From assembly GCA_013076295.1 (NCBI GenBank), contig RQOL01000749.1, positions 1 through 64,000 on the forward strand: a DNA stretch of 64,000 bases. Direction: 5' to 3'. Position 1 is the stretch's first letter, and each line of letters starts with the position of its first letter. Below, one piece after another: positions 1-10,679 of the stretch. This stretch comes from Sanderia malayensis. Its lineage: Eukaryota; Cnidaria; Scyphozoa; Semaeostomeae; Pelagiidae. The translations under genes and the position numbers were made by a program. The notes beneath the pieces were generated by a model, which was given only the letters and a program-made list of their open reading frames with translations, made no database searches and was not told the DNA's origin.

Positions 1-1109
1 GTCATTTTTAACATACATGCAAACTCCTCTTCTAGGGTGTTTATTTATAAAGATCTTATAACCATCCATCTGGAGCTCAGAAACTGTAACTTCATAATTG
101 CAATTTTTGGGTAATGCTCCAGCGATAGAAATAATATCAGGATTGTCTTATCTTATCAAAGTCTCTAATTAATTGGCCTTATTCATCAGAGAGTCAGCAT
201 TAAAAAGACATTGTAAACCTTGAGTTCTTAGTGCCAAAATTGTTATGTTTGTTTTTTTATTGTTCAAAAGGGTAGCATATGTACCTCCCTCATTGAATAC
301 AGATCCTGGCCCCCCTCCTTTGCCACTTTCTGAGTCGAGTCTTGAACCCTGGTTGCTCTACTTGTCCCCTGGTAGGGGATGAAATTTGTCTTGGCTGAGA
401 ACTGGGTGGACTTGCTTCTTCTTTGTTTTCTTCAGTGATTTTCTCTTTATTGGTGCTCGATCGTTTGCTATGTATACCTGGCTCATTGTTGGCAGATTTT
501 GCAAGTTTTCTGCCTCACTTCTGATTTTTCACTATACCTCAGCATCATCACTGTCAATTTTTTCCGAGTCTAGTAGGTTTTTCCAATTTCCTTGATACAT
601 CAAGTCAAGGGCATTGTAAATATCTATGATCTATCCAAGGTCTTGGTCTTTCCTTTCTTCAACGAACATCTGAAGTGCTCTCTGTGACATTGAAAAGAAG
701 CAGATTATCTGCTCTTCGATCTCTTTCATATATTTCTTCTAATGCTAATTGAACAACATCATTGGGTGGATAGGAGACAGACTTCGCAGATTCCTCAAAC
801 TCCTCCTTCATCATATACTTCTGAAATTTACGGTGTGCTGCATCTTCCAAAGTGTCAATTATTTCTTCCAATTGTTTTTGCCTCATACCCTGTCCCGGTC
901 TGAGAGGTTTCTGAGAAGTGACTTGGCTCTATGGTCACACTTTTGACAGCAACATTGGATAGAGCTGTTGGTATTTTTCTGTAAGAATTTGTAAACATTC
1001 TTTTCCATTTTCTCACAAATAATGTGTTGCCAAAAATTCTGTTCACAGCTGTTGTTCTGATTGGCGTTAATCCTCCATCATCATCAAAAAAGTTTTGACG
1101 CGATGTCAA
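1..1109 (-). mobile_element. Decayed non-LTR retrotransposon (LINE): ORF1 tail and start of APE endonuclease
   Basis: Minus-strand translation shows two parts of a LINE in the right order. At 886-659 a 75-aa frame contains ERDRRADNLLLFNVTES, matching the conserved stretch of ORF1 proteins of CR1/L2-like invertebrate LINEs. At about 240-1 the other strand reads as the start of an APE-type endonuclease: NADSLMNK (family NARSLxNK), then DNPDIISI, DGYKIF and RRGVCMYVKND. The normally acidic ITE position reads IAG, and there are two in-frame stops, so the copy is dead. The ORF2 remainder would lie left of the window. A frame at 1109-855 may be more ORF1 but I do not recognise it. Clade is not assigned. 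Confidence 0.7.
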
Positions 1110-1690
1110 AAAGTTTTCAGTTCACACCATTGTGTCAAATACACAGCAAATAGCTACACCTCGTGTAATTTTTTTTGATTGCAGGGATTGCAGGTTTTGC
1201 AGGTTTTGCAAAGGAAATATCAATTTTTGCAGCAAAGTGTTGTTGTTAAAGGATAAAAATCAATTTCATGTGTATCGACATAATATTTCAAAATTATGAA
1301 TGAATTCAGGACTATTTTTAATACCAGCAATTAATTATAAACATTGACACTAAACTAAACATTGCACATTTACACATATTAATAAAGACCTATAGAATTG
1401 TTAAAAATCAGCAAAAGATTTAATGGAGTTACGATTGCTCAATGTTGTCGCAATTTAATTCGGAAGAAAAACTAAAATTTCTCCTTACGTTAATGTCACC
1501 CCTTTGATTAACCTACACAGGAGGTGTGCTAGTAAGTCGAAAGTCGAAATCAGCTATTTGCTGACTGTTGGAGAATGCTGCTGCAGATTTGGTTGCACTG
1601 TAGGTTGCCTAGAATGTCTACCAACTGTTGAATGTGTACCGTGGCTGATTCGGACAACTTAACCTTTTAACTTCTCAAGGTCAAGACTCG
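1110..1690. other. Non-coding spacer
   Basis: AT-rich sequence with no supportable gene. It contains a short purine/pyrimidine patch (about 1180-1215) with GCAGGTTTTGCAGGTTTTGC, a small tandem duplication. Nothing else recognised. Confidence 0.5.
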
Positions 1691-1701
1691 CGGCAAGACA
1701 C

Positions 1702-2143
1702 GCGGCCGCATGTCTTGAAGTGCGGCCGCGCCTCTTGGATGTGCGGCTGCGTGTTTTACAACACAACCTTAAGGGACGCGGCCCCACGTTTCAGACATGC
1801 GGCCGCACGTCTCAGATACGCGGCCGCGTGTTTTAAGACTCCACTTTATTTTATGTCAAATGTGCGGCCGCATACCTTGGACCATAGAAGGGGTAAGACG
1901 TGTGGCCGCACATTTATGATGTGCGGCCGCGCGTTCTGAGAGCATATTTTTGCTCTGGTCTACAATTTGAACAAGAAAACGAAAATCGGTTCCATGAATT
2001 ATTGCCTACGACACGTGTCTCGTCAGATTTTGTGCCCTGAAAAGTGCGGCCGCTACTTTCAGCTGCGCCGCCGCTGGTTTCAGACGTGCGGCCGCGCATC
2101 TTATTGTGCGGCCGCGTGTTTTTGTATCTGTTGCCGCGTGTCC
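1702..2143. repeat. Array of GCGGCCGC (NotI) palindromes on a 20-21 bp period
   Basis: Exact GCGGCCGC occurs at 1702, 1722, 1799, 1820, 1864, 1923, 2046, 2088 and 2108, with one-mismatch versions at about 1742, 1778, 1902 and 2064. Where units are intact the spacing is 20-21 bp and the core is flanked by RYRT on both sides, so the best units are 14-16 bp palindromes. The spacers are variations on a TCTTGAA/TTTCAGA word. The open frames that run through it on both strands (1715-1939, 1914-2147) are a by-product of the GC-rich periodicity. The surrounding sequence is AT-rich, so the array is a sharp CpG island. Confidence 0.85.
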
Positions 2144-2586
2144 TCAAAGACGCATCTTAGGCCTAAGTCGATTTGGCATCGTCATGGATGGCATGGCAGG
2201 ATATGCACAGGTTTGTCGATATTTTCATCCATTTATATTAACAGAACGTAAAGTTTTTCGAAAGGTTTACGTAAATAATGAGAATATCTGTGTCGTGATA
2301 CAATTTTCATGCAACCAACAGGGCAAATTACTTTGAAGAAAGAGTGAGCACAGAAAGAAACTTGACCTATTATAGGCCTAATTTAGATTGGCCTAGGTGG
2401 CATTACACAGTTAAATTATGAAAATTTTCTGTTTTCATATAGTTCCCTATGGTAGACAAAATTTATTGTACATGATGTTTCCAAGTGAATTTTTCATCAG
2501 TTGGCATTAGGAGTACTTATAAACAAGGTTTTCAATGATAGAGTGATGGCTGAAACCCCTTATAAACCCTTAGTTTTATACTTATC
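2144..2586. other. Spacer upstream of the HECT locus
   Basis: No gene seen. It ends in a possible splice acceptor (TTTCTTTCAG at about 2606-2613) that could open the next coding exon. Confidence 0.4.
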
Positions 2587-4715
2587 ATGTTATTTCATCT
2601 GGATTTCTTTCAGATTCAACAGTTTCTAGAGTCAAGAAATATTGATTACTTGCTGCCAGCTTTCCAGGTAAACAAAATTGATGATGATGTGGCAACAAGT
2701 TGTTCAGATGCAAAGTTGCTGGAAATTGGATTGGTGTATGGAGATATTCTATCATTCAGGAAAAAATTCAACCAAGACAACAAGGATGGCAATATTGGCA
2801 ATCAGAAAGCCAAAACATATGAAGAACGTGCTGAAGAATTAAGAAAACGGATCAAGAAAACTCATACTAATCGACTTGATGCAAACAATCGTGCTGTTAT
2901 GGTGAAACCAACATATCAGGTTTCATTTGGATTGAAATGTTTAAAGAAAAAAAGTACACATTGAAACTAAATCAAAGTTTTTCTGAAGAAGTACAACGTC
3001 AAGCAAGTTATGATGACATCCACACCCTCTGTAGAAACAATTTTGGTATCCCACCATACACAGCAACTTACCTGGCTCACTACAATGGCGTCAAGATTGA
3101 TGGCAGTTTCACCACAGTTGAAAATTTTGCTTATCAGCAAAGAGACAAGAAGAAATCACTCCATCTTTACTTGTATTACCCACATTCATACAACAGCATA
3201 AAGTTTAAGACACTGCTGCATGAAATGAAAGAAGCAACCTCTGACCTTGAAGAAGAAAGTGACCTTGATGACAAAAATGCAGAAGTTTCCACTGATGATT
3301 TCAAAGAAGGCAGTGTCTCCTTCCGGGCAAATATGGTCCACACAACTGATACTAATTCTTCCTCAAGTTCTCCAATCTATATTGACATCAGAAATGAGAA
3401 ACCAAAAGAATCAAACATCTCATCTGCAGTGAGGATGCAAACTGAAGCTCAGGAATTTCCCACTGTTCAGTTGACAAGAAATTATGATCGCCCTTTGAGA
3501 TATCGACATTCAATAGGCTCCCCAAGTTTATCTTTTGGCTCCACAATGGTTGATATTGACATTACAGCAACAAATGATGCAGCTACACTTTATGGTGATG
3601 AAGAAGTTGATCGGTTTTTTGAAGCTAATGATGTGGATTTATCTCCGAAACCAGTCACAGTATCAAAGTATGTAGCAGATGAGGTTGTCATCTCTCTGCT
3701 CCAAGATGTGACAGCTCGATTTCAGATGGCACGACGGACTGACAATCTCAAGCATGTTATTGTGCAGCGAGATGAGAATCGCTTTTGGAGCATCCTTTTC
3801 AAGCAAAAATTTGATTTTCGAAATGAAGACATCATCATCCGTTTTGCAGGTGAATCAGGTGCGGATGCAGGAGGCTTGCTCAGAGAATTTCTAACATTGG
3901 TAATGAGGAATTTTCGTCATATTCCAGGAATCACCATTGGGAGCAACGATATTTGGTTGAAGATGGTGCCAGAATACCTTGTCAAGAACCGTTACTACAT
4001 GTTGGGACAGTTGACGGAATGGCCATCATAACAATTGGGCCCCGAATGTTTCAACCTGATGCTTTTTCAGGCGCTGCTTGGTGTATCCCATGATGAGGTG
4101 TTACCAAATTTTGATGATGGCGAGCTGAATGCAATGATGTCACAGATTGCAAGTGGTAATACAGATCCTTTGTTGGAAAATGACATAATGGTGACAAATG
4201 ATGTTAATGCCTGTACACGACTCCTAGTTATCAGTCACATCATACTCCGAAACTATGGTGCGATTGAGCAATTTGCCAAAGGTCTCCAGAGCATTGATGA
4301 AGCACTAACGGCAAGTGGAAATTTTGAAGCCATGAAGCAATTTTTGATGGAAGGCAAGACAGTCCTCACTCTTGATGAATTCTTGAAGGTTTTGGAGTTC
4401 AAGAAGGACTGTGATGACAACTCAAATACAGGAAGAGCAATTGCTGATGCAGTTGGCGATGTGGAACTGTTTATTGCATCTCTCGCCAACAATGAGGTGG
4501 AAGGAGCCAAATTGTCAGATTTGCTGTATTTGTTAACTGGATTTGATAGGGTGCCACCATTTGGCCTTCGCAAGAAGATTGAGGTGTAATTCAGTGAAGA
4601 GGAAAAGCTTGCAAAAATTTCTACCTGTGCTTACACAGTGGTACTGCCTATGAAGGACATTGAAAAGGTACTGAAGATTTCTTTGGAATGTGGTGGTGGA
4701 TTTGGCTGTGTGTAA
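2587..4715 (+). pseudogene. Broken SAM-like/HECT E3 ubiquitin ligase gene
   Basis: A HECT ligase transfers ubiquitin through a catalytic cysteine in its C-lobe. The first frame (2587-2964) has a SAM-like helical region and a basic coiled segment. A one-base slip in an A-run near 2945 moves reading to the frame 2937-4031. HECT N-lobe signatures follow: FRNEDIIIRF, GADAGGLLREF and NRYYMLGQ. Around 4018-4045 two compensating indels hide a segment read in another frame. The C-lobe continues to GSDRVPP-like FDRVPPFGLRKK, but a TAA at 4587-4589 cuts it off just before KISTCAYTVVLP, which carries the catalytic Cys in the same frame, and the true end GFGCV at 4715. The start may be an exon boundary near 2614. 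Such ligases are amplified in invertebrate genomes; no host name is assigned. Confidence 0.75.
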
Positions 4716-5865
4716 GGCAGTTTGTCAATGATTAGTTTCAGATTAGTTTGATTAGAGTAATATTCTCGTTATGTTTTGACATGTTATGTTTGATTTTGGG
4801 TGACCCAAAACTTCGCGAGCTACTTCATGCAATCAAAAATACGCAATCTTTGTAACCAAACAACAATGCAAATTATGAGCAGGGCATTGCAAGAACCTTA
4901 TCACCTGATTATAATCTAGGTCGTTAAATTTTTGAGTCACCTACTACATTATTTTATTGACGCTGTTGAGACTGTTTTCTGGTGTTTGCTGATGCTGTTA
5001 TGCCATGTCCCTTGGGGGACAGGGGGGTGACTTAACAATTAAATGGGAGTTGAGTGGGGATGTGCCATTTTTGGGTAAGTTTTATAGACAAATAAGAGAT
5101 TGGAGAAACATAGACTTTACTAATATCTATGAATTTCAAGCAAATTGATAACTCTGTCCATTTTACCTAATATTATGTTTGTCATCAGTGACTCTGTCTT
5201 GGTTCAAGGATTCATTGCCTTTAAACATTCTATTTGGCGCTAGTTTGTTCTCGGGCTCAGTGACACGGCATGATGGGGTATTTCTTCAATGGCCTGCAAT
5301 TACATGTGGTCCCAATTTTTATCTAAGAATGGCACATCCCCATCATTTTAACCCCAAAGATACCCCTTACGTTACGCTGCGTTTAGTTGATGTGCAATTG
5401 ATTATACTAAAGTGAACATTGAGAACTCTTCTTGCTGATATCATGTTCTGTTTTGTTGAATGTGTTTTTGGTACGTTGTTAAACATGCTTTAATGAAGTT
5501 TTATCAATTTTTTTCCATGGCGGCCGGTGTTCTTGTCTTCAGAGAGGTTTTCCTTCGACAATTTTGCTTTCTCATGATGTCACGCAAAGAAGTAGTGAAA
5601 AGAAACACAAAAAGGAAATTACACTGCAAAATTGTTATTCTCAAATAGAGATAAAATTTTTACATATAAATTACATGCCCCTTCGGCATCTATTGGAACA
5701 TCTAAATTATGGATATGAAGATAAAATAACATGAGTCATCACATACGGCAGCACACATAGTTTTATATAGTAAAATAATATTTTACAGTGATATTTCGAC
5801 CCGTATTTGTCGAGGTCGTTATCAAACTAATAAAATCAAACAAATTCGTTATGTTGAGGTTAATT
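4716..5865. other. Spacer with a candidate MITE (about 5027-5372)
   Basis: No supportable gene. The word GGGGATGTGCCATT at about 5057 recurs inverted at about 5328, with weaker similarity outward (GGGGTGAC/GGGGTATC), suggesting a roughly 345-bp MITE of unknown family. On the minus strand at about 5715-5650 a short frame (VPIDAEGACNLYVK) could be the displaced C-terminus of the integrase-like gene at 7215-8145; this is weak. Confidence 0.3.
5770..5826 (-). other. Penelope 3' tail: hairpin and hammerhead-ribozyme-like remnant
   Basis: Just 3' of the coding end, positions 5770-5786 form a perfect hairpin (GTAAAAT-AAT-ATTTTAC). On the minus strand 5826-5791 reads TTTGATAAC, then GACC...GGTC pairing around a loop, then GAAAT. 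That is the layout of a hammerhead core (CUGANGA, stem II, GAAA) with changes at the first C and the G8 position. Hammerhead motifs are known in Penelope-like terminal repeats. The family link is known; catalysis here is doubtful because core bases differ. Confidence 0.4.
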
Positions 5866-7224
5866 TTAAGAATCTGATGTTCGCTTGATCTGACGAAAAA
5901 GTGGCTTCCAAGTGTTTGTATATACTGAGAGCCCATTGTCTCGATTTAAAACCTTCAATTTATTATTAGATTCTGCCTCAACTCGTAATTTATTTATTTC
6001 CAATGATTCTCTAATCTTCCTTTCATAATATTTGTCGGAAACTTTCAGTGTTTTTGGATTCAACCAATCAAATTGGCCATGGCATCCTTGGCAATGCTCA
6101 GTCTCTCCTGATGAGCTCCACAATCCTTTCATGCTATCTGTTTGGTGTTCAATTGAACGAGTCAGAACCTTTTTCTTTGTTTCACCAATGTAGGATCCAC
6201 CACATGAACAATTCAGTTTGTATACTCCAGGGTAGCTGTTTGGATCAAGATTACTTTTGTTATTACATAGGATTCTTTTTAGGGACTTTCCAGCTGTAAA
6301 TGCAACTTTGTATCCTTGTTTCTTGAATTCTTTGCGTAGTTTTGGACCAATTTTCGGAAGCCATGGTAATCTCATAAACTTTTCCAGCGTTTCTGTATTG
6401 GTATTATTATCTTCAGGTTCACGTTCCCGCATCGATTCTATTATGTTATCAAGCATTCTTCTGTCGTGTCCGTTTTCAACAAACATGTCTATAAGAAACT
6501 GAATTTCTTTATCAATAAACTGTTCAGAGCAGATTCTTTTAGCTCTAGCTAAGAAGCCTTTGAAAATGCTGCTAATCATGTTGGGATTTACGTCTGAATC
6601 TGGTTTGACCTGCACATTTGTAATAGCGTCTTTTCGATGTATATCGAATTGATACTTCCCCGTCTTAGCGTTCATTATTTTTACATCAAGAAAATTAATC
6701 GACTTTTCTTCTGTTTCATACTCGACAGTGAACTGAATTGCTTTGTCTTGCTTGTTTAGAATACCAAGAAATTGTTCTGATTCAGGTTTACTTTTAAATC
6801 TTGAATGTGAATCATCTACATATCTCTTGAAAGATATAGGTGGTACACCAGCAGTCAATGCTTCTTTTATGGCTTTAAGCTCGATGTGTTGTAGATATGC
6901 TTCAGCTATCACCACCATCAATGATAGTCCAATAGGCCCTGCATTTTTTATGACTCGAATTTGGTCGTTATACAAGAAGTAACATATGCTGAGACACAGT
7001 TCAATCAGTTTATGGATGTCTGTTAACGTTAATTTTGTTCTTGTTTTAAGATCATCCAAGTCTTTATTTAAAATATCCACAATGACTGTTATAGCTTTGT
7101 CAATTGGTACTGAAGGATACAGATTAACGGCATCAAATGAAACTTGTATTTCTTCCGGATCAATGTCCCATAATCTTGCCTCTTCAACAAATGATCTTAA
7201 AACAAGAACAAAATTGCATTCCAA
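5866..7224 (-). CDS. Penelope-like element: reverse transcriptase with GIY-YIG endonuclease, 5'-truncated
   Basis: Penelope-like elements copy RNA into DNA with a telomerase-related RT and nick the target with a GIY-YIG nuclease. This 452-aa open frame shows RT motifs in order: VSFDAVNLYPSVPID (about aa 28-42), GPIGLSLMVVIAEAY (about 95-109), the active-site box FKRYVDDSHS (about 131-140) and INFLDVKI (about 172). The C-terminus is a GIY-YIG domain: PGVYKLNCSCGGSYIGET (about 338-355), with a downstream RSIEHQ. The N-terminal RT part is missing: the frame begins at a junction with the integrase-like gene at about 7215, so the annotated methionine is not the native start. The frame is otherwise intact, so this is one of the younger insertions here. 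Confidence 0.88.
   Translation of the reverse strand: MECNFVLVLRSFVEEARLWDIDPEEIQVSFDAVNLYPSVPIDKAITVIVDILNKDLDDLKTRTKLTLTDIHKLIELCLSICYFLYNDQIRVIKNAGPIGLSLMVVIAEAYLQHIELKAIKEALTAGVPPISFKRYVDDSHSRFKSKPESEQFLGILNKQDKAIQFTVEYETEEKSINFLDVKIMNAKTGKYQFDIHRKDAITNVQVKPDSDVNPNMISSIFKGFLARAKRICSEQFIDKEIQFLIDMFVENGHDRRMLDNIIESMREREPEDNNTNTETLEKFMRLPWLPKIGPKLRKEFKKQGYKVAFTAGKSLKRILCNNKSNLDPNSYPGVYKLNCSCGGSYIGETKKKVLTRSIEHQTDSMKGLWSSSGETEHCQGCHGQFDWLNPKTLKVSDKYYERKIRESLEINKLRVEAESNNKLKVLNRDNGLSVYTNTWKPLFRQIKRTSDS
7031..7215. repeat. 25-nt perfect inverted repeat at the Penelope 5' junction
   Basis: Positions 7031-7055 (AATTTTGTTC at the left end) and 7191-7215 are exact reverse complements over 25 nt, 135 nt apart. 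The inner copy encodes DDLKTRTK inside the RT; the outer copy sits at the truncated 5' end of the element. The extra inverted piece looks like a template jump made during target-primed integration. Confidence 0.85.
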
Positions 7225-8145
7225 GTTGCCATAAATTCATTTAGTTCCCTCTGAATCACTGGCATGAAGCAGAATAGCAATGCTTCTTTGTGAGTAGGCA
7301 AATATGGCTTGTATAACCCCAACTGAAACATATCAGTAAAGTACTGAATCCACCAATACAAGCGGAATTTCTTTAACCTCGACCAGTATGCTTCGATTCT
7401 TTGGTTAGCAGTGGACCTTCCATATCTGAAACTATCAGCATCATTTGTAAAAAAGACTTGCAGATCTTCACAATAGATATTTTCCGTCCCAAAATCCATT
7501 CTTATTTGTCTTGGTGCAAATTTTTCTTTACACAATCGAGAAAATAATTAGCGATAACAATTGGGTCGCTGTTAGTCGATGATACTATCATCCAAAGGAC
7601 CTTACGGCTGAATCCGTCGACGCCTACGGGAATATAGAAGCCCCATTGTTTAAACTTGTCATTTCCATCAATGTGATAAACATCATTAGGACCATTCGTT
7701 TCGTAAATTTTTCTCTTCAGCACCCTTCCACGACGCTCTTCCACGCCATCAGGATCAACCTCTTTCAGGGCTTTCCTGACTGACTCTTTGGATATCCTTG
7801 TACTATACCTCAAATTTACAATCTCGCTCATTTGCCTGTAGCCTACTTTTCTTCGACAAGTATCTAGCTCATTTGACACCATTTCTTTGATTAGATTTGA
7901 TTCGATATTCCAGTGCTTCGACAAACCTTCTTTTTGGCAAATGTACTTGAGCTGTCGTTCTGTTATATCCACGCCATGGTCTTTTCTCAACAGCATGCAT
8001 ATTTCTCTTTTCGTGTACTTTGGTGATACTGCGTGATAGTGATGAAAAAGGGCAATCATCATTGCAAATGGCACCACAAGCCATCGGGCATGAACATTCT
8101 GATGGTGGACTGCATTAAATGATGGGCCACTTTCAAGCTGGTAAT
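7215..8145 (-). pseudogene. Integrase-core (rve/DDE) transposase-like gene, frameshifted and truncated
   Basis: RNase-H-fold DDE enzymes cut and join transposon DNA. Reading starts after a probable splice acceptor (minus strand, about 8145) and runs in one frame to about 7510: a helix-turn-helix region, then GPNDVYHIDGNDK (first Asp) and VDGFSRKVLW. A single-base slip near 7535 moves to the next frame with IRMDFGTEN (second Asp) and YGRSTANQRIEAYWSRL (Glu). All three acidic residues are visible. The C-terminus stops at about 7215, where the Penelope-like element is inserted. The family resembles integrase-core proteins amplified in invertebrates (IS3EU/Ginger-like); the exact superfamily is uncertain. 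Confidence 0.65.
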
Positions 8146-8285
8146 CTGCCTTTAAAAAAATAAGAATATTCAGAATTCAATATATCAGATATAAAGAATT
8201 GGAATGAGATTGTCATTAGAACGAAAATATGAGCAACCAGAAAATTAGATTAAGTTTACGCCAGAAAATTTATGTCAAACCCAAA

Positions 8286-10548
8286 TTAAGAAGATAGTAG
8301 CTCAAAGTGTTTTGCTGAAAGAAATGCAATGCAATCTCTGTTGATGGCAACCATCTGGCCACAAAAATTTGGGTATCTTAATAGAATGCAATTTATCTTC
8401 AAATGAAAATGGACATTTTGCGGATAGGAGCTGCAAACCAATTGTCCTGATGTCCGGCCACGATGGAACTTGTAGTCTCGGCAGGACACAACAACATCAG
8501 GCAGACCAGACAGTCGATTTTTAATCTGATGGCCACATCCATAGCGACATGATATTGTTGTTCCCGCTGTCAGCTTCATGTTGAATTTTAAACTTGCTAC
8601 CCGTGGTTGTTGTTGTTGTATTCTATGTTGTTGGGTAGACATTGCACAGGGTTGTTGTTGTTTAAATTCACGTGTCCATCATTTGTGGTCAGTTGGAGCA
8701 GGTCTTGTCTTTTGCCTTGCCTCGTAGAAAAAATGATGAACGCTTGTAAATTTCCCTTCTTTTGAGCAAGGCTGAGCAGATGTTCGCAAACTCTGGTGCT
8801 GCGATGGAAACAAAACTTGTCACAGAACAACACTCCCGCTGCCTTCCCAGTTTTCACTGCATATAATTTGTTGCCGTAACTGCCGACAAGGTGTTCACCA
8901 TCGTGGAATGCTGGTTGAGGGATAACAATAGGGGGTCACCATGCACTAATTCCTTGGCTTTGTTGAACATTGTGGCTAAAATGGGCTTTGCCACTGTTGA
9001 TATGCCCGACATTTTCGCCTTAATGGAAAACTTCCTGTTTTTCTGAAGATAAATGATAATATTGGCAAGGATGCTGCTTCCAGCTGTAACTTGCAGCCGT
9101 CAATTCCTGTCTTTCAGAATTTTCCAATGGCAGTTTGCCTGTGACCCACAGACATCTTTGCCCACCTTTTGGTGTCTATGGCCAAGTGACAAATCTCTTT
9201 GCTAACTTTGTACGGGCTTCTCCCGAAAATGGCAAGATCTTCATCGCAAAATTGTTGGTCGACAAGTTCCTTGATTTCTTCAATTAACTTCATCGACTTC
9301 CGGAAAGCATTTGATCGTGTTTGGCACGATCCGTTGTGGAACACAATGGGAAAGTACAACATCGGCGAAGGAATAACAGCGTTGATTAAGAGCCTGTATG
9401 ATGATGCCAAGTCGAAAGTGCGAGTTGATGACCAACTAAGTGATTGGTTCAAGACTACTGTAGGTGTTCGACAAGGTTGCCTGCTGTCGCCGACACTTTT
9501 CAACCTGTTTCTCGAGCGAATTATGGAAGAAACCTCGGAAGGACACGATGGAGGAGTTAGATTTGGTGGGAGAACAGTTACTGACCTGAGGTTTGCGGAT
9601 GACATCGACATGCTGGAAGAAGATGAAGAGAGTTTGAAAGAGGTCACAAGGAGATTGGAAATAACATCGAAGAGATACGGCATGGAGATCAGCACGGAAA
9701 AGAGCAAAGTAATGGTAACGGGCAAGAACGAGATGACAGAGAACCAGGTTGTGAATGTGACAGTGGACGGAGTGCAGCTGGGTCAAGTGAAGAGCTTTAC
9801 CTACCTTGGTGCGCGCATTGACGAGAATGGGAAGTCCGAAATGGAAGTACGAGTGCTGATTGGAAGGGCAACAAGTGCGTTGGCGAAAATGGACAACATC
9901 TGGAGAGCGAGAGAGATAAAGTTGAAGACCAAACTCGTGCTGATGAGAGCAGTTGTGGTTGCAACACTACTGTATGCATGCGAAAGTTGGACAGTGAGCA
10001 AAGGGGATGAGAAAAGGCTGAGAGTGTTCGAGATGAAAACATACAGGAGACTGCTAGGCATCTCATGGAAAGACAAGAAACCAATGAGTGGGTAATGGCA
10101 AGAGTAACAGAGGTCTATGGGCAGGAGTTGGAGGGATTTGCAGAGATGGTGAAGAAAAGGAAGTTGAAATTCTACGGACATGAGGTGAGAAGAGGAGGAT
10201 TACTAAGAGCGGTCATCGAAGGAAGAACAGAAGGGAGAAGAGGCAGAGGAAGACCACAAGGGAACTGGCAGGAGAACTTGAAGGACTGGAGTGGAAAGAG
10301 CTTGGGGGAGTTGAAGGAGCTGGCGAAGGACCGAGAACGCTGGAAAGACGTAGTGTTCAAATGGGTGCACCCACGGCCGATACGGCCACGGAGATGATGA
10401 TGATGATGATGATGAGTTCCTTCATCTGAACATTTAGATGTTTTTGAACAATCAAATATGCCACATTATTGTTCTTTGTCATGAATTCGATTGGTGCACC
10501 TCCAAGGGTGGCCTCGGTTTGTTTATGGTGTAGTGTGTAGCCTTCCAT
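8286..10548 (-). pseudogene. SWIM-type zinc-finger protein gene, split by a LINE insertion
   Basis: Minus-strand frames at 10548-10423, 9272-9115, about 9040-8597 and 8642-8286 align in order to one protein type that is repeated in cnidarian and other invertebrate genomes. First comes a stretch with the word HHKQTEA ending in VQMKEL, then VDQQFCDEDLAIFG and an HLAIDTKRWAKM segment. A SWIM-like zinc cluster follows (VLFCDKFCFHRSTRVCEHLL: C-x-C-type cysteines and CxH), and then a C-terminal domain with CRYGCG and HLKINCILLRYPNF. The RTE element at 9273-10414 interrupts it between Leu and Val of KEL-VDQ. Further stops and frame changes show it is not functional. Biochemical role unknown; it may itself be transposon cargo. 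Confidence 0.6.
9273..10414 (+). mobile_element. 5'-truncated RTE-type LINE (reverse transcriptase C-terminal half)
   Basis: The frame beginning about 9273 reads INFIDFRKAFDRVWH, VGVRQGCLLSPTLFN and the active-site box LRFADDIDML, then SFTYLGARI. A frame change near 10090 leads to RRKLKFYGHEVRR-like and RGRPQGNW motifs and a stop at 10397. Protein wording matches the Hydra RTE-type endonuclease/RT family. The 3' end is a short (GAT)n tail. The element is flanked by AGTTCCTT at 9265-9272 and 10415-10422, an 8-bp target duplication, and the disrupted SWIM gene reads continuously when it is removed. The endonuclease domain is absent, as expected of a 5'-truncated copy. Confidence 0.85.
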
Positions 10549-10679
10549 CTCATCAGCCTAAGGATAGAACAAATCGTAAACATAGTAATAGATTTACGTG
10601 ACTTCTAAAAGACAACTACCAAGGAGAGGCGAATGTGATGTGCAAACTATACATAACTTGTGTTTCTTAAACCTCAGCC

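Noticed and set aside
9114..9725. 203-aa minus-strand frame opposite the RTE reverse transcriptase
   Set aside because: Its first part up to 9272 belongs to the SWIM-finger gene, but the rest is antisense to RT motifs and is a shadow frame.
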